A DNA stretch of 64,000 nucleotides from Populus alba (Eukaryota; Streptophyta; Magnoliopsida; Malpighiales; Salicaceae), in the NCBI RefSeq assembly GCF_005239225.2, contig NC_133287.1, forward strand, positions 12,257,493 through 12,321,492. The letters run 5' to 3'. Positions 44,290 through 54,402 of the stretch are shown here, one piece after another. The notes under the pieces were generated by a model. It ran no database searches, had not been told where the DNA came from, and saw only the letters and a list, made by a program, of their open reading frames with translations. Position numbers and translations under genes: made by a program. The stretch's first letter is position 1. Every line of letters begins with the position of its first letter.

Positions 44290-44640
44290 TTAATAGTGAC
44301 TGCAAGTAGCCTCTTGTTTAAGCCTTCAGAATCCCCTTCTTGCTAAAACCTTTCTCCACAATACTGTATAGAAGTAGTGACTGACAAGAATTTCAAATAA
44401 GCACGCCGTACTTACCACTTGCATACATACTAAGAATTATAGCCACAGCGACTCTCCTTCGTCTTTCATCCTTTTGGCGTTGTACCTCTTTTTCCCATGA
44501 AGCTTGAAGATCACAGACTAATCTTCTACACTTATCAACTTGTCGTTCTAGAACCCCCAAACCATTGCTTAGTTTTTCACATCTTTGATCTACAATCCTT
44601 CTCCGTTTCCCTCTCCCTTAGTGAATACATGACAGAGATA
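44290..44640 (-). pseudogene. IQ-motif fragment in E3
   Basis: Nucleotide match to the E2 IQ fragment, including the start context (tgaatacatgacagagatagg on the plus strand), but the first IQ motif is altered (VAIILSMYAS in place of VVIIEKYVRK) and several indels break the frame. This is a decayed copy. Confidence 0.7.
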
Positions 44641-45165
44641 GGGAAAAAAAACAAGACAGACGAAAAAAATAGAGCTTATAACTGGAAGAACACTGATTTA
44701 GATTCGAGATTACGAATCTGACTTTTGTTTGGACCAGAACTTTACCGGGGAAAAAGAAAAAAAAACAAATGCGAAACTGATGAAAAGGACTCAAACAACA
44801 GCCAAGTATAATGGCAGGAACGAAATCAATAGAAACAAAACAAGTTTTGAAAGATAACACCAAACAGACCCGTTACGACAAAACAAGACCCAATTGAGGA
44901 ACCTAAAGAAAACCGATATCCAAATGACCTCGAATTTAATATCTAGTATTAAAATACTATTAAAACACCAAAACTAAATTATAGGTTCGTTCTCGATTAT
45001 TTCTAGGTACCCAAACTCCTTGTATGATCAGTTTGCGGCAGAATTGAACCTCCAATTAAAACCTCCAGAAGACGATATCAAAAATAAGCCCAAAATTTAA
45101 TATATGGTGCTATCTCATCCCCAATACACAAAATATGAAGTTTCAATTGATTCTAAGGTGGTTTT
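44641..45165 (-). other. Leader remnant of E3
   Basis: Matches E2 11140-11640 with indels. No gene. It ends at 45165 where an inverted LTR and its PPT start. Confidence 0.75.
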
Positions 45166-46530
45166 TCTTGAAGAGGGAGGGGAATGATACGGTTCAGCCC
45201 CGTGATACGACCCAAGTAAGGTCAGATTCGGATTTTGGCGTAAAAAGCGCACTGGTCCAGGTTTACGGCAACAGTCATAATTCTCAATCCGACCGTTGGA
45301 TCGGGCTAATATTTTATGTGGACTCTCCAGACATATCTTGCTACCTTGGGTTAAAATTGCAGGTCAATCGGAGTTCGGGAAGGCACCCCAATACTGGTCA
45401 ACAGAGGCTGTACGGATTTTGTTATTTACTTCCATTTGACTTGTGGACTTCCTATTTGATTAGGATTCTTTTCCTCCAAGGATGTGGGAGCTGGTTTTGG
45501 GAATTTCCTAGTTCCACAAGGATCTTTAATGAGTTGCAATATAATCTCCTACTGTGGCAAGGATTCAATTAATGTTTCAGAAATCCTTTTCTTATAAGGA
45601 CATGTTTATTCATCCTAGCTACACAAGGAAAGAAGGGCTGGTGGTATTTACTGACAAGTTACTTATTTTTATTATTTTCTTTCATGTTTGGGCTTAATTA
45701 GTAGTTTGTTTTCAGCTAGGATCCAAGGCTTGTTTGGATCGGGTTATGGGCCTTTTAGTTTAGGGTTTTGGGCCAGTTTTGAGTGGACCTCATATAAGTC
45801 CACATAAGAGGTCCATTAGGGTTAATTTTTCAAGAACTATGTAAACTCATGTAAGCCACAATTTCGGCAGCTTTGATGATTATTATTCTGAATTTTTCAG
45901 TTTCAACGTGTGAGAGTGATTCTTGCATTCTTCAGTTCTTGAACGAACTGAATCTGACTTATCAAAGATTAACTGGCGTCATTCTACTCATTCCAACAGT
46001 GTTGGTGCCTTGGGGCAGATTTTCATTGTGTCGCACTCATATCAGACCTATTTCGGCTTTCCGGGATCAGATCTCAATCTTGATTGTGGGTTGCGTGACC
46101 ACGTGATCACGAGGTTCGCATCAGTAGAATGAATCTTCTTGAAGAGGGAGGGAATGATACGGTTCAGCCATGTGATACGACCCAAGTAAGGTCAGATTCG
46201 GATTTTGGCGTAAAAAGCGCAACAATCCAGGTTTACGGCACACTAGGAGATTATATTGCAACTCATTAAAGATCCTTGTGGAACTAGGAAATTCCCAAAG
46301 CCAGCTGCCACATCCTTGTAGGAAAAGAATCCTAACCAAATAGGAAGTCCATAAGTCAAATGGAAGTAAATAACAAAATCCGTACAGCCTCCGTTGACCA
46401 GTATTGCGGTTCCTTCCCGAACTCCGATTGACCTGAATTTTTAACCCAAGGCAGTAAGATATGTCTGGAGAGTCCACATGAAATATTATCCCGATACAAC
46501 GGTCAGATTGAGAATTATGATTAAAAAACC
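45166..46530. repeat. Inverted and partial family-A LTRs
   Basis: 45166-45184 is a plus-strand PPT (cttgaagagggagggg). 45185-46123 is a full 939-bp plus-strand LTR (TGATACGG...GCATCA). 46133-46154 is a second PPT, then 46155-46240 is the first 86 bp of another plus-strand LTR. 46241 to about 46521 is a minus-strand LTR piece. Together with E3 this gives LTRs facing in opposite directions around one interior. No TSD is visible. The 145-codon ORF at 45135-45572 is PPT plus LTR read-through. Confidence 0.85.
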
Positions 46531-47518
46531 AAAAGCACATTTAACCAATTAAGCACTTCCAGAAAAGATGCTTAAAAAATGACTTTTAAGGAAAAACAAC
46601 GATCACCTAATAAATGGAAAAACAAGCAATTATTTCTAAGATTATCCAATCAAACATTAGAAGGAGGGGGTAGGTTTGGTATATGATTATGCCAAATGAG
46701 GCACCAAATCTGTAAGAGATTAACACAGAGAAGTGCATCGTAGATTGTAAGAGATGTGGTTAACGATAAAAAGATGACAGAATATAGTTGATAAAACCAA
46801 CCACGCTGACTATAGATCCACGCCAGCACAACAAAGAAAATAAAAATATCCGTGAACATTAGGTTTCATAAAAGACAGCAAACCAACATGGAAGCACAAA
46901 AACAAATCTTTTCTAGATGGACAACCAAAACAGTAATGAAATATGTAGCCAATTATAAAACATCCTAATAACAAATTAACCAAATTGGTTGATCTATGTG
47001 ATAAAAATATTCACAAAGTACAACACATAGACTGAGCACTTTTGAATAAGAAAAGAGTAATCAAGTTTCCTTTCATCTTTTAAGGGTCGGGTGGGATGAA
47101 GAAATTAGAGAAAAAAAATTGTACAGAGCACTTCTCTGCCCCCCCCCCCTAGTTCCTTTGTAAAGCATTACAAGGTTTTCAATTTCATGTAGGTTTACAA
47201 GGAGCATTACAAGGATAGTAGCAGAATCCTAGATTGTTATCCCAATCAATGGTGGGCACAGTTTGACTTTCTGAACTACTCAAAGAAAATTATGCCTCAT
47301 GATAGAACAACTAATTCAAAAGAAATTCTGGAGCATTGTGGGAGAGGATTTGTAACGATAAAGATAATATTATATGTTAGAAGAAAAAAATGAACATAAA
47401 ATTAGGATCCTTCTCTTTTCATAATAAGATCCAGACCATTATTTTTTTTTGGTAAGCGAGACCATTATTTACACTCCATACCTTGAAAAAGAAAAGGAAG
47501 TAGGTTATGAAGTATTAC
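46531..47518 (-). other. SMC3 copy 2 intron-like DNA
   Basis: 46975-47390 is colinear with 22470-22870 next to SMC3 copy 1 (tgatctatgtgataaaaatattcac and following), with modest divergence. The rest is AT-rich with no exon recognised. The run of C near 47145 is a low-complexity site. Confidence 0.7.
47445..47458 (-). mobile_element. 14-bp LINE stub
   Basis: ttttttggtaagcg lies between two copies of AGACCATTATTT (47433-47444 and 47459-47470). Poly(T) followed by GGTAAGC is the reverse complement of the LINE 3' end GCTTACC plus poly(A). This is a near-minimal insertion with a 12-bp TSD. Confidence 0.8.
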
Positions 47519-47587
47519 CAGGATGCCATTGTTAGAATTATCAACACAATCTCAATGAAAGCAGATAAAACTTGATGTCCTGCACTG
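47519..47587 (-). pseudogene. SMC3: SMC3 pseudogene, copy 2, upstream exon
   Basis: Reverse strand encodes AGHQVLSAFIEIV, the SMC3 segment just after the P-loop exon region, with a frameshift in the following VFDNSNN-like codons. A GTAATA donor follows. In the family this exon precedes the [10 protein letters not shown] exon of copy 1, so exon order agrees with a single SMC3 segment broken by transposons. Confidence 0.75.
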
Positions 47588-48541
47588 CACATCCCTGTTA
47601 AATAACAACAATTATTAGAAAACAATCTTAAAAAGGGTGACATTGAGAAAAATACCTCAAATCTCATAGATTGGAATGAGAGTGTATGATGAAACATACA
47701 TCAAGTAGTTGATGCCTGTCATAATTGCATAAGTTGTGGAAGAGATCACTCAATACAAAACGAATGGCTACTAAAGAAACGTATTGTAAACCCATAACAA
47801 AATTTTGATATCAATTAACTTCAATAAAATTTTATTGAAAAGGACACCAACAAAACCAAATCAAGGACTTGATAACTCACAATGAAAAAAAAAAAAAAAA
47901 ATCTTGTCAGGCCTGTTATCTCCAACTGTAGAAGACACTTGTAAGAGAAAGCACATGGTAGCTCATTTTAAATGGATCAAGCCAAAGTCAAATAAATTGA
48001 TGAAACAAAGCACAAAAGCAAATTAATAAATTAACCAAGATCCAATCAGTTCCTGAAAGCAAGGAACAACAAGTAAATATATCCCGCACATATATTGTTA
48101 ACATTTCCAGAATTTCATGATTTGAAAAGGATTACACACAAACACATGTATGATGACAAAGTGATGATATACATATTAAATGACCATACTTTTAATAAAT
48201 GACAGATTTATGGAACTACCATGCTCTCTCGGCATGAATCTCGATGTGCTAGATTACATGATGGACAATTTCTTATAGAAGATGCAGGAATTATACATTT
48301 TGTGGAAAGTAGTTTTCTGATGACTTGGTACACACTTTTTACTTCTTTTAAGTAAGATATGGATCATTGAGTAATGGTCAAAACATCTGGTCTCTCTGCT
48401 TGGTTATATAGGTCAAACATTGACGAATCAAATCATGTAAATCCATCAGATGCACATACAAAATATCATCATCAATGTTGCTGTGAGAATGAGACCAAAG
48501 AAAATATGCCTGTTAAAACTGCCAGACTCAAATCAACTCAC
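47588..48541. other. Unassigned DNA between SMC3 and TOUSLED pseudogenes
   Basis: AT-rich with an A-run at 47886-47902. I searched by eye for the last TOUSLED exon (DLIRRCL-like) and other SMC3 exons and found none. ORFs here are short and unconvincing. Confidence 0.5.
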
Positions 48542-49783
48542 CTTCGCCTCATTTGAGATAGTAGGCTTTGTAGGGAATTCAACCCTGCAAGCTTTTATAA
48601 TTGTGCCTTCGCGTAGTATTCGTTCATGAGTTTGGTCATGCCCAAAAGGGCGTCTGCAAAAGAGCATTTGGTAAAATAGAACTCCAGCTGACCAGACATC
48701 ATCCTGCATCCCAAGAAAAGGCATTTTAAAGAAGGTTAAGCAGACAATTATATACGGTGATAACCAACTCTTTGGAATTCTCATGGAGGTCTAAATATAC
48801 TCAATCACTGAACAGGAGGTGAGCAATGAGTCGCTTACCAAAAAAAAGAGGTGAGCAATGAGTCAATGGACCATGATTCCCAAAAAATAGGGACATTCTA
48901 TTTCAGTAAATGCATTTTTATTCTCCTGGCTATGGCTGTGACGTAAATATCATTGATGGGGAGAAAATTTACCTTCAATGATATTAAAGGGTTCTTGGTG
49001 AGCTCAAAGCATGCTAGTGGCAAATACCTAAAATTACAAAAGAAGAAACTGAATCAGAATTGTGCCCATATAGCTAAACTAGAGAAGATTTATCAAGAGA
49101 GTATGAAATAATTGTTTAGGAAATTACTACAAGTGCATTTATTTCTTAAAGCAAAAGATCAAACATTTACAACATCCAAAATCACAGATGAAAAACTTCA
49201 GTGTTTACTTGCCAATAAGTTCCAGCTCCCTGGGATGTAGTTCCATTCCCTGGGATCCAACATCTTCCTCCACTAACTTTTGCGATACTGAATTCATCAA
49301 AAAGAACGTTCCCAGGCTTAAGATCATAATGAATTAATTTTGTGTGCTCTCTTATTCAAGTATACAAGGCCTTGAAATATCTAGACAATAATTGATCCTA
49401 GCTTCTCTTTTTAGGTAATTAAGGAGTAGCTATGCATCAAGATTCTTTACCTAAGTAGAAATGGGTACATGAAAAGAAAAAACAACCCGAGTGTTAGAGG
49501 TTTTCCATAATCCAAATGTTTGGATGTCGCTGATAAGTTGTCAAGGAGTTTAATGTCATACCACTACAGTACTTTAAAATAGTGTAGAATGTATTCTGGT
49601 CAGTTTCAAAAAAGTCAAAAGCCAAATTATGCACCAAGGTCTTTGTGAATATTGTACTCTCGTAGTGCATGCTGTATGTAACTTTGCTTCTTATCCTCAC
49701 TCCATTAAACATTCAGTACCATGTAGCTTACATGCAACATACCTATGCTCCACCAAATCATAAGCCTGTCGGAATTTCTCATT
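48542..49783 (-). pseudogene. TSL: TOUSLED-type kinase pseudogene (intron-containing)
   Basis: TOUSLED is a nuclear Ser/Thr kinase acting in chromatin and replication. Minus-strand exons in order are: about 49783-49500 (AYDLVEHRYVACKLHG, then DQNTFYTILKYCSG in another frame); about 49386-49214 (IHYDLKPGNVLFDEF and TSQGAGTYW); 49027-48973 (YLPLACFELTKNPLISLK); and 48703-48542 (DDVWSAGVLFYQMLFCRRP, FGHDQTHERILRE, EFPTKPTISNEAK, then GTGAGT donor). The catalytic-loop HYDLKPGN is present, but the DFG segment is missing, and stops and frameshifts occur in the first two exons. The Lys of VACK is retained. A possible coiled-coil exon lies near 50480-50550 (REAxERQQK-like), too weak to claim. The final exon is not visible. 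Introns argue against retroposition. Confidence 0.85.
48833..48847 (+). mobile_element. 15-bp LINE stub in a TOUSLED intron
   Basis: GCTTACC plus eight A, exactly the LINE 3' terminus, is flanked by a perfect 17-bp duplication (gaggtgagcaatgagtc) at 48816-48832 and 48848-48864. Apart from the tail it holds only seven bases of LINE. Confidence 0.88.
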
Positions 49784-50687
49784 TCAAATCACTGTAAAAG
49801 GATGTGCCTTTACAATTACCAATATTTGGCAACATAATGAATATATAGTCTTGTCATGGTAAATATGAATTTTCATCAAACATGCAAAGGTTAATGTTTT
49901 CTATTATCAAAATGAAACTACTTGTCGAAGTTTTTGACTTTTATAAACCTCATTAAATCCTCCTTTCCTAAGAAGGATTTAAAAAGGGCATATTAGTGAT
50001 TTAAATTCTGAAAAATTATTTTTCTGGGGTTTGAGGCCAGGACCACATTAGTTCAATATCAGTCTGTCACCTCTAGTGCAACGAGTGGCAATAATAAATG
50101 ATAATTAAACTATTTTCTTCCAAAAAGTCACCCACCTGAGCTAGCAATGAATATACATAAATGTTTGCGGGCAATATATTGCTATACAACCCATCAGCAT
50201 ATAGTAGGCATGCATGATAGCAAACAAGAGGCCTATTAGAAAGTAGATCATAAATATGGCACTAACTTGGAATGCCACAAAAGCTTCAGATAGTTTCTCA
50301 TAGCCAGAGACATACGCTAATAATTTAGAGTATAGACAGCACCATATGCCTTGTGACTGAAGATCACCAAAAGAATCCTTTTTTGATATATAAATGCCTT
50401 AACCATAGTTTGAAACGTGCCAAAAACATGAGAGAAATAGAACGAAAGTTACTGTCAAATATTACAAGAATATGTTTTACCAGATTGTCGCTTCTTCAAT
50501 GGATTTTTTGTTGTCGCTCATAGCCTCTTTGGTCTAATAACTGTCCCTGAAAAATTAAATCATGAAAGAAGAAAACATTTATGACCACCTATATAGGTAT
50601 GGCTGGTTGTAAGTCACCAGTAACAACAAACATGATAGACTTTTGTTGGAGCGTGAAGGATTAATAGTACAGTCCTTAATAATGTGC
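49784..50687. other. Host-like DNA upstream of the TOUSLED pseudogene
   Basis: AT-rich, likely intron of the kinase pseudogene. A weak exon-like match lies at 50480-50550 on the minus strand. The last five bases TGTGC (50683-50687) are the left TSD of the next element block. Confidence 0.5.
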
Positions 50688-51703
50688 TGATGCGAACCTT
50701 CGTGATCACGTGGTCACGCAACCCACAATCAAGATTGAGAATCTGATCCCGGAAAGCCGAAACAGGTCTGATAGGAGTGCGACCACAATGGAAACCTGCC
50801 CAAGGCACCAACACTATTGGAATGAGTAGAGTCTGTGAATGAGCCGCCAACGAAGCCAGGTTAATCTTCGATAAGTCAGATTCAGTTCGTTTTGTTTCAA
50901 GAACTGAAGAATGCAAGAAATCACTCTCACACGTTAAAAACTGAAAAGTTCATAATAATAATCATCCAAAGCTGCCGAAATTGTGGCTTACATGAGTTTA
51001 AATAGTTCTTTGAAAAGTTAACCTAATGGACCCCTTATGTGGACTTATATGAGGTCCACTCAAAACTGGCCCAAAACCCTAAACTGAAAAAGCCCATAAT
51101 CGTGATCCAAACAAGCCTTTCCGGGACCCTAGCTCAAAACAAAGTTTTTTAATTAAGCCCAAACATTAAAGAAAATAAATAAAAATAAGTGACTTGTCAT
51201 TAAATACCACCAGCCCTTCTTTTCCTTGTGTAGCTAGGATATAAGAGAATCCTTATAAGAAAGGATTCTGAAACATTAATGAATCCTTGCCACACTAGGA
51301 GATTATATTTGCACCTCATTTAAAGATTCCTTGTGGAACTAGGAAATTCCCAAACCAGCTCCCACATCCTTGAGGAAAAAGAATCCTAATCAAATAGGAA
51401 GTCCACAAGTCAAATGAAGTAAATAACAAAATCCATAACAGCCATCTGTTGACAGTATTTGGGGCTTTTAGCCTTACCGAACCGAACTTCTCGCTTGACC
51501 TGCAATTTTAACCAAGGTAGTAAAAATATGTCTGGAGAGTCCACATAAAATATTAGCCCGATCAACGGTCGGATTGTCGAGAATTATGACTGTTGCCAGC
51601 ATATGGCTTTCTAACCTGGATGTTTGCGCTTTTCTACGAATTTTTCCAAAATCCATGAATCTGACCTTACTTGGGTCGTATCAACAGGGCTGAAACTGTA
51701 TCA
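50688..51703 (-). repeat. 3' LTR of the recombinant block (E4)
   Basis: Family-A LTR of 1016 bp, longer than the usual 944 because of many scattered one- to ten-base insertions (for example near 50830 and 51600). Such noise is absent from the matching LTR at 62776-63719 of the same block. Confidence 0.88.
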
Positions 51704-52130
51704 TTCCCTCCCTCTTCAAGAAGATTCGCCACTCGAATCTTGAATAGCCAATTAATGGTGGGACTTCAGTAGCCCTCTTGTTTTAAGCCTTCAGAATCCC
51801 CTTATTGGCTAACACCTTTCCTCCAAACAAACACTGTATAGAAGTAGTGACTTGACAAGAATTTCAAATAAGCACGCCGTACTAACCACTTGCGTACATA
51901 CTTTTGAATGATAACCACAGCGACTCTCCTTCTTCTTTCATCCTTTTTGGCGTTGTACCTCTTTTTCCCATGAAGCTTCAAGATCATAGAATAATCTCTA
52001 CACTTGTCAAACTTCTCGTTCTAGAACCCCCAAACCATGGCTTAGTATTTCGCATCGTTGATCTACAATCCTCCTCTGTTCCCTCTCCCTTAGTGAATAC
52101 ATGACACAGATAGGGAAAAAACAAGAAGAC
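51704..52130 (-). pseudogene. IQ-motif fragment in E4
   Basis: PPT, pol tail and IQ fragment as in E2, with indels. The first IQ motif reads VVIIQKYVRKWLVRR, with the canonical Gln, whereas E1 and E2 have Glu. The second motif is frameshifted. This copy may retain the ancestral residue. Confidence 0.75.
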
Positions 52131-53328
52131 GACGACAAGAATAGAGTTTAATAGCATGAAGAACATTGATTTAGACTCGAGAATACAAATCTGACTTTTG
52201 TTTTGACCAGAACTTATCGAAAAACAAACTAATGCGAGGGTGATGAAAATGACTCAAACAACAGCCAACCTATCAAAATATTGATGATAGTATACTATGG
52301 CAGGAACGAAATCAACAGAAACAAAACAAGTTTTCTCTAAGAAAGATAACACCAAACAGACCCCGTTACGACAAAACAAGAACCTAATTCGGGAAACCTA
52401 AAGAAACCGATATCTAAAATGACCTCGACATTTAACAATTTGTATTATTAGAATACTATGAAATCACCAAAAATCAATTTATAGGTCGTTCTCTTATTTC
52501 TAGTACCCGAAACTCCTTGGTTATGATCAGTTTTGCGGCAGAATTGATCCTCCAATTAAAACCTCCAGAAGCCGGCAATCAAAAAGTATGCCCAAATTTT
52601 AATATATGGTGCAATCGCAATACCCAATACTCAGAATATGAAGTTTCAATAGATTCCCAAGTGTTTTTTACCTAGGGTTCACTAAAGAGTAGTGTTTTTT
52701 GCGGCAGAATTGAAACTCGAATTAAAACCTAAAGCAAATAATATCAGAATAAGCCCACTTTGATATATCATGCGAATCCCACGCCTTGGGCGAATGACTG
52801 AATATGAAGTTTAAATAGATTCCGAAAGGTGGTTTGCTTATGGTTCACCAAGATTTGTGTTTTTTGCGGCAAAATTGAATGATCCTTCAAATTTCAACTA
52901 ATCACTTCTTTTCTCTATTTCTTTCTGATTTTTTTTTCTTTTTTTTTTTGGTAAGCTGACTTATGTATTAAAGAAAATGATACAAAGAATATAATGGGCA
53001 TACCCAAGATTTACAATGAGGACAGAAACCGAAAACCAACAAATGGTCTACAGGCTAGCCACAATAAAAACAAAAACTTGGACCAACTAGATATGCTAGG
53101 GGTACAAAAACAACCAGGCTAAACATCAAACAACCCAGTTTTTTTTTCTCTTTTTAACAACTGATATGATTAGAGACAGTAACAAGATGAAACATAAACT
53201 TTTTTTTTTTTTTGCTTAGATGACACAGACACGAAAAACAAGAAGGTGGATGCAAACACTGAAAAACTTAAGGGACACTAAAAAAAAAATGAAAATAACA
53301 GAATGATATGACCTTGTTTCGGAGCCTA
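52131..53328 (-). other. Leader of E4 with LINE L7 inserted
   Basis: Non-coding leader matching E2 11140-12093 with numerous small indels. It is interrupted at about 52941-53139 by LINE L7. Confidence 0.78.
52941..53139 (-). mobile_element. 5'-truncated LINE copy L7 (3' UTR only)
   Basis: Poly(T) then GGTAAGCTGAC through the 3' UTR to aaacatca, where about 10 bp of unexplained sequence (aacaacccag) precedes a repeat of the T-rich target. The target lies in ttttttttcttttt, so the exact TSD cannot be fixed. Confidence 0.85.
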
Positions 53329-53340
53329 GCTCGGATACCA
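53329..53340 (-). promoter_or_regulatory. Primer binding site of E4
   Basis: TGGTATCCGAGC on the minus strand, the same one-mismatch site as E1 and E2, two bases from the LTR fragment at 53343. Confidence 0.85.
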
Positions 53341-53342
53341 AC

Positions 53343-53557
53343 TGATGCGAACCTCGTGATCACGTGGTCACGCAACCCACAATCAAGATTGAGATCTGAT
53401 CCCGGAAAGCCGAAACAGGTCTGATAGGAGTGCGACACAATGGAAACCTGCCCCAAGGCACCAACACTATTGGAATGAGTAGAATGATGCCACGAAGCCA
53501 GTTAATCTTCGATAAGTCAGATTCAGTTCGTTCAAGAACTGAAGAATGCAAGAATCA
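53343..53557 (-). repeat. Internal LTR fragment
   Basis: The last 215 bp (element sense) of a family-A LTR. At 53557/53558 it joins A2 pol codons directly (gaatcact then tttagagaaaatacag). This is the boundary between the E4 and A2 interiors. Confidence 0.9.
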
Positions 53558-54402
53558 CTTTTAGAGAAAATACAGGATCCATGTAACTCATCTAACATGT
53601 CATCAAGCCTAGGGATGGGATGTCTATACTTTACCGTTATGTTGTTGATGGCTCGGCAATCAACACACATCCTCCATGTTCCATCCTTCTTTGGCACAAG
53701 TAGCACGGGTACAGCACACGGGCTCATACTCTCACGAATGTAGCCCTTTTCCATCAGCTCATCAACTTGCCTTTGAAGCTCCTTCGTCTCCTCGGGATTG
53801 CTTCTTTAAGCTGGTCGGTTAGGAATTGAAGCTCCGGGTACGAAATCAATCTGATGCTCTATCCCCGTCAATGGTGGTAATCCGCTAGGAGTATCGTCAG
53901 GGAACACATCATCAAATCCCTGCAACAAAGAAATAGCAACACTAGGCACAATATGATCAAGATCATTAGTATTAAAGTAAGCCTCTTTGTACACAAGTAA
54001 GATCATTGGCTTGTTAGTGAAAAATGCAGATCTGACCTCACCCTCTCTAGCATAAAAATTGGGTTGTTTCTTTAGTTTTTCCACACAATTCTCATCACAC
54101 TTGCTGACTTTCTTCACTCCTCTTGTCTTACCTCCACTCTCGGCCAGATTTGGGTGTTTTTGAGTTGTGGTCGAATGGTTTGATTTGTTTGGAGTGTTGG
54201 CCGAATATTTGCTTGTGTTTGGATGGGTGGCCGAATGGGTTGTAGTGGTTTGGGTTCTAGCCGAATCTGATGGTCTTCTCTCCCCTTTTCCTCACCTTGA
54301 TTTTCTCTCCCCATCGCCTCATGCTCACGTTTTAGCTTTATTTGATCATCATACACCTGTTTGGGTGAAAAGAGGTACAAGAAGTGATGGTTTTACCATC
54401 TT
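53558..54402 (-). pseudogene. A2 pol remnant: linker and start of RT
   Basis: From 54402 down: linker frame with QVYDDQIKLKREHEAMGREN and a Gln/Pro/Thr-rich stretch (54380-54114), then EGEVRSAFFTNKPMILLVYK and LPPLTGIEHQIDFVPGA (54117-53806), then after a one-base shift the RT start [20 protein letters not shown] and [20 protein letters not shown] to FSK at about 53558. The RT palm with the catalytic box, RNase H and integrase are all missing, replaced by the LTR fragment. The 53467-53754 ORF is therefore an RT-LTR chimera. Confidence 0.88.

Larger units (their letters stand above)
42595..45165 (-). mobile_element. Element E3 (IQ-carrying, decayed)
   Basis: The 3' LTR is 42595-42814 plus 43478-44246, split by LINE L6. 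A PPT-like tract follows, then the IQ fragment (about 44290-44640) and part of the leader up to 45165, which changes abruptly into a plus-strand LTR preceded by its own PPT. No PBS is left. The sequence has more indels than E1 or E2. Confidence 0.82.

Noticed and set aside
50480..50550. Possible TOUSLED coiled-coil exon (REAxERQQK-like) on the minus strand
   Set aside because: Needs several indels to read and the motif is generic; mentioned under the kinase pseudogene only.
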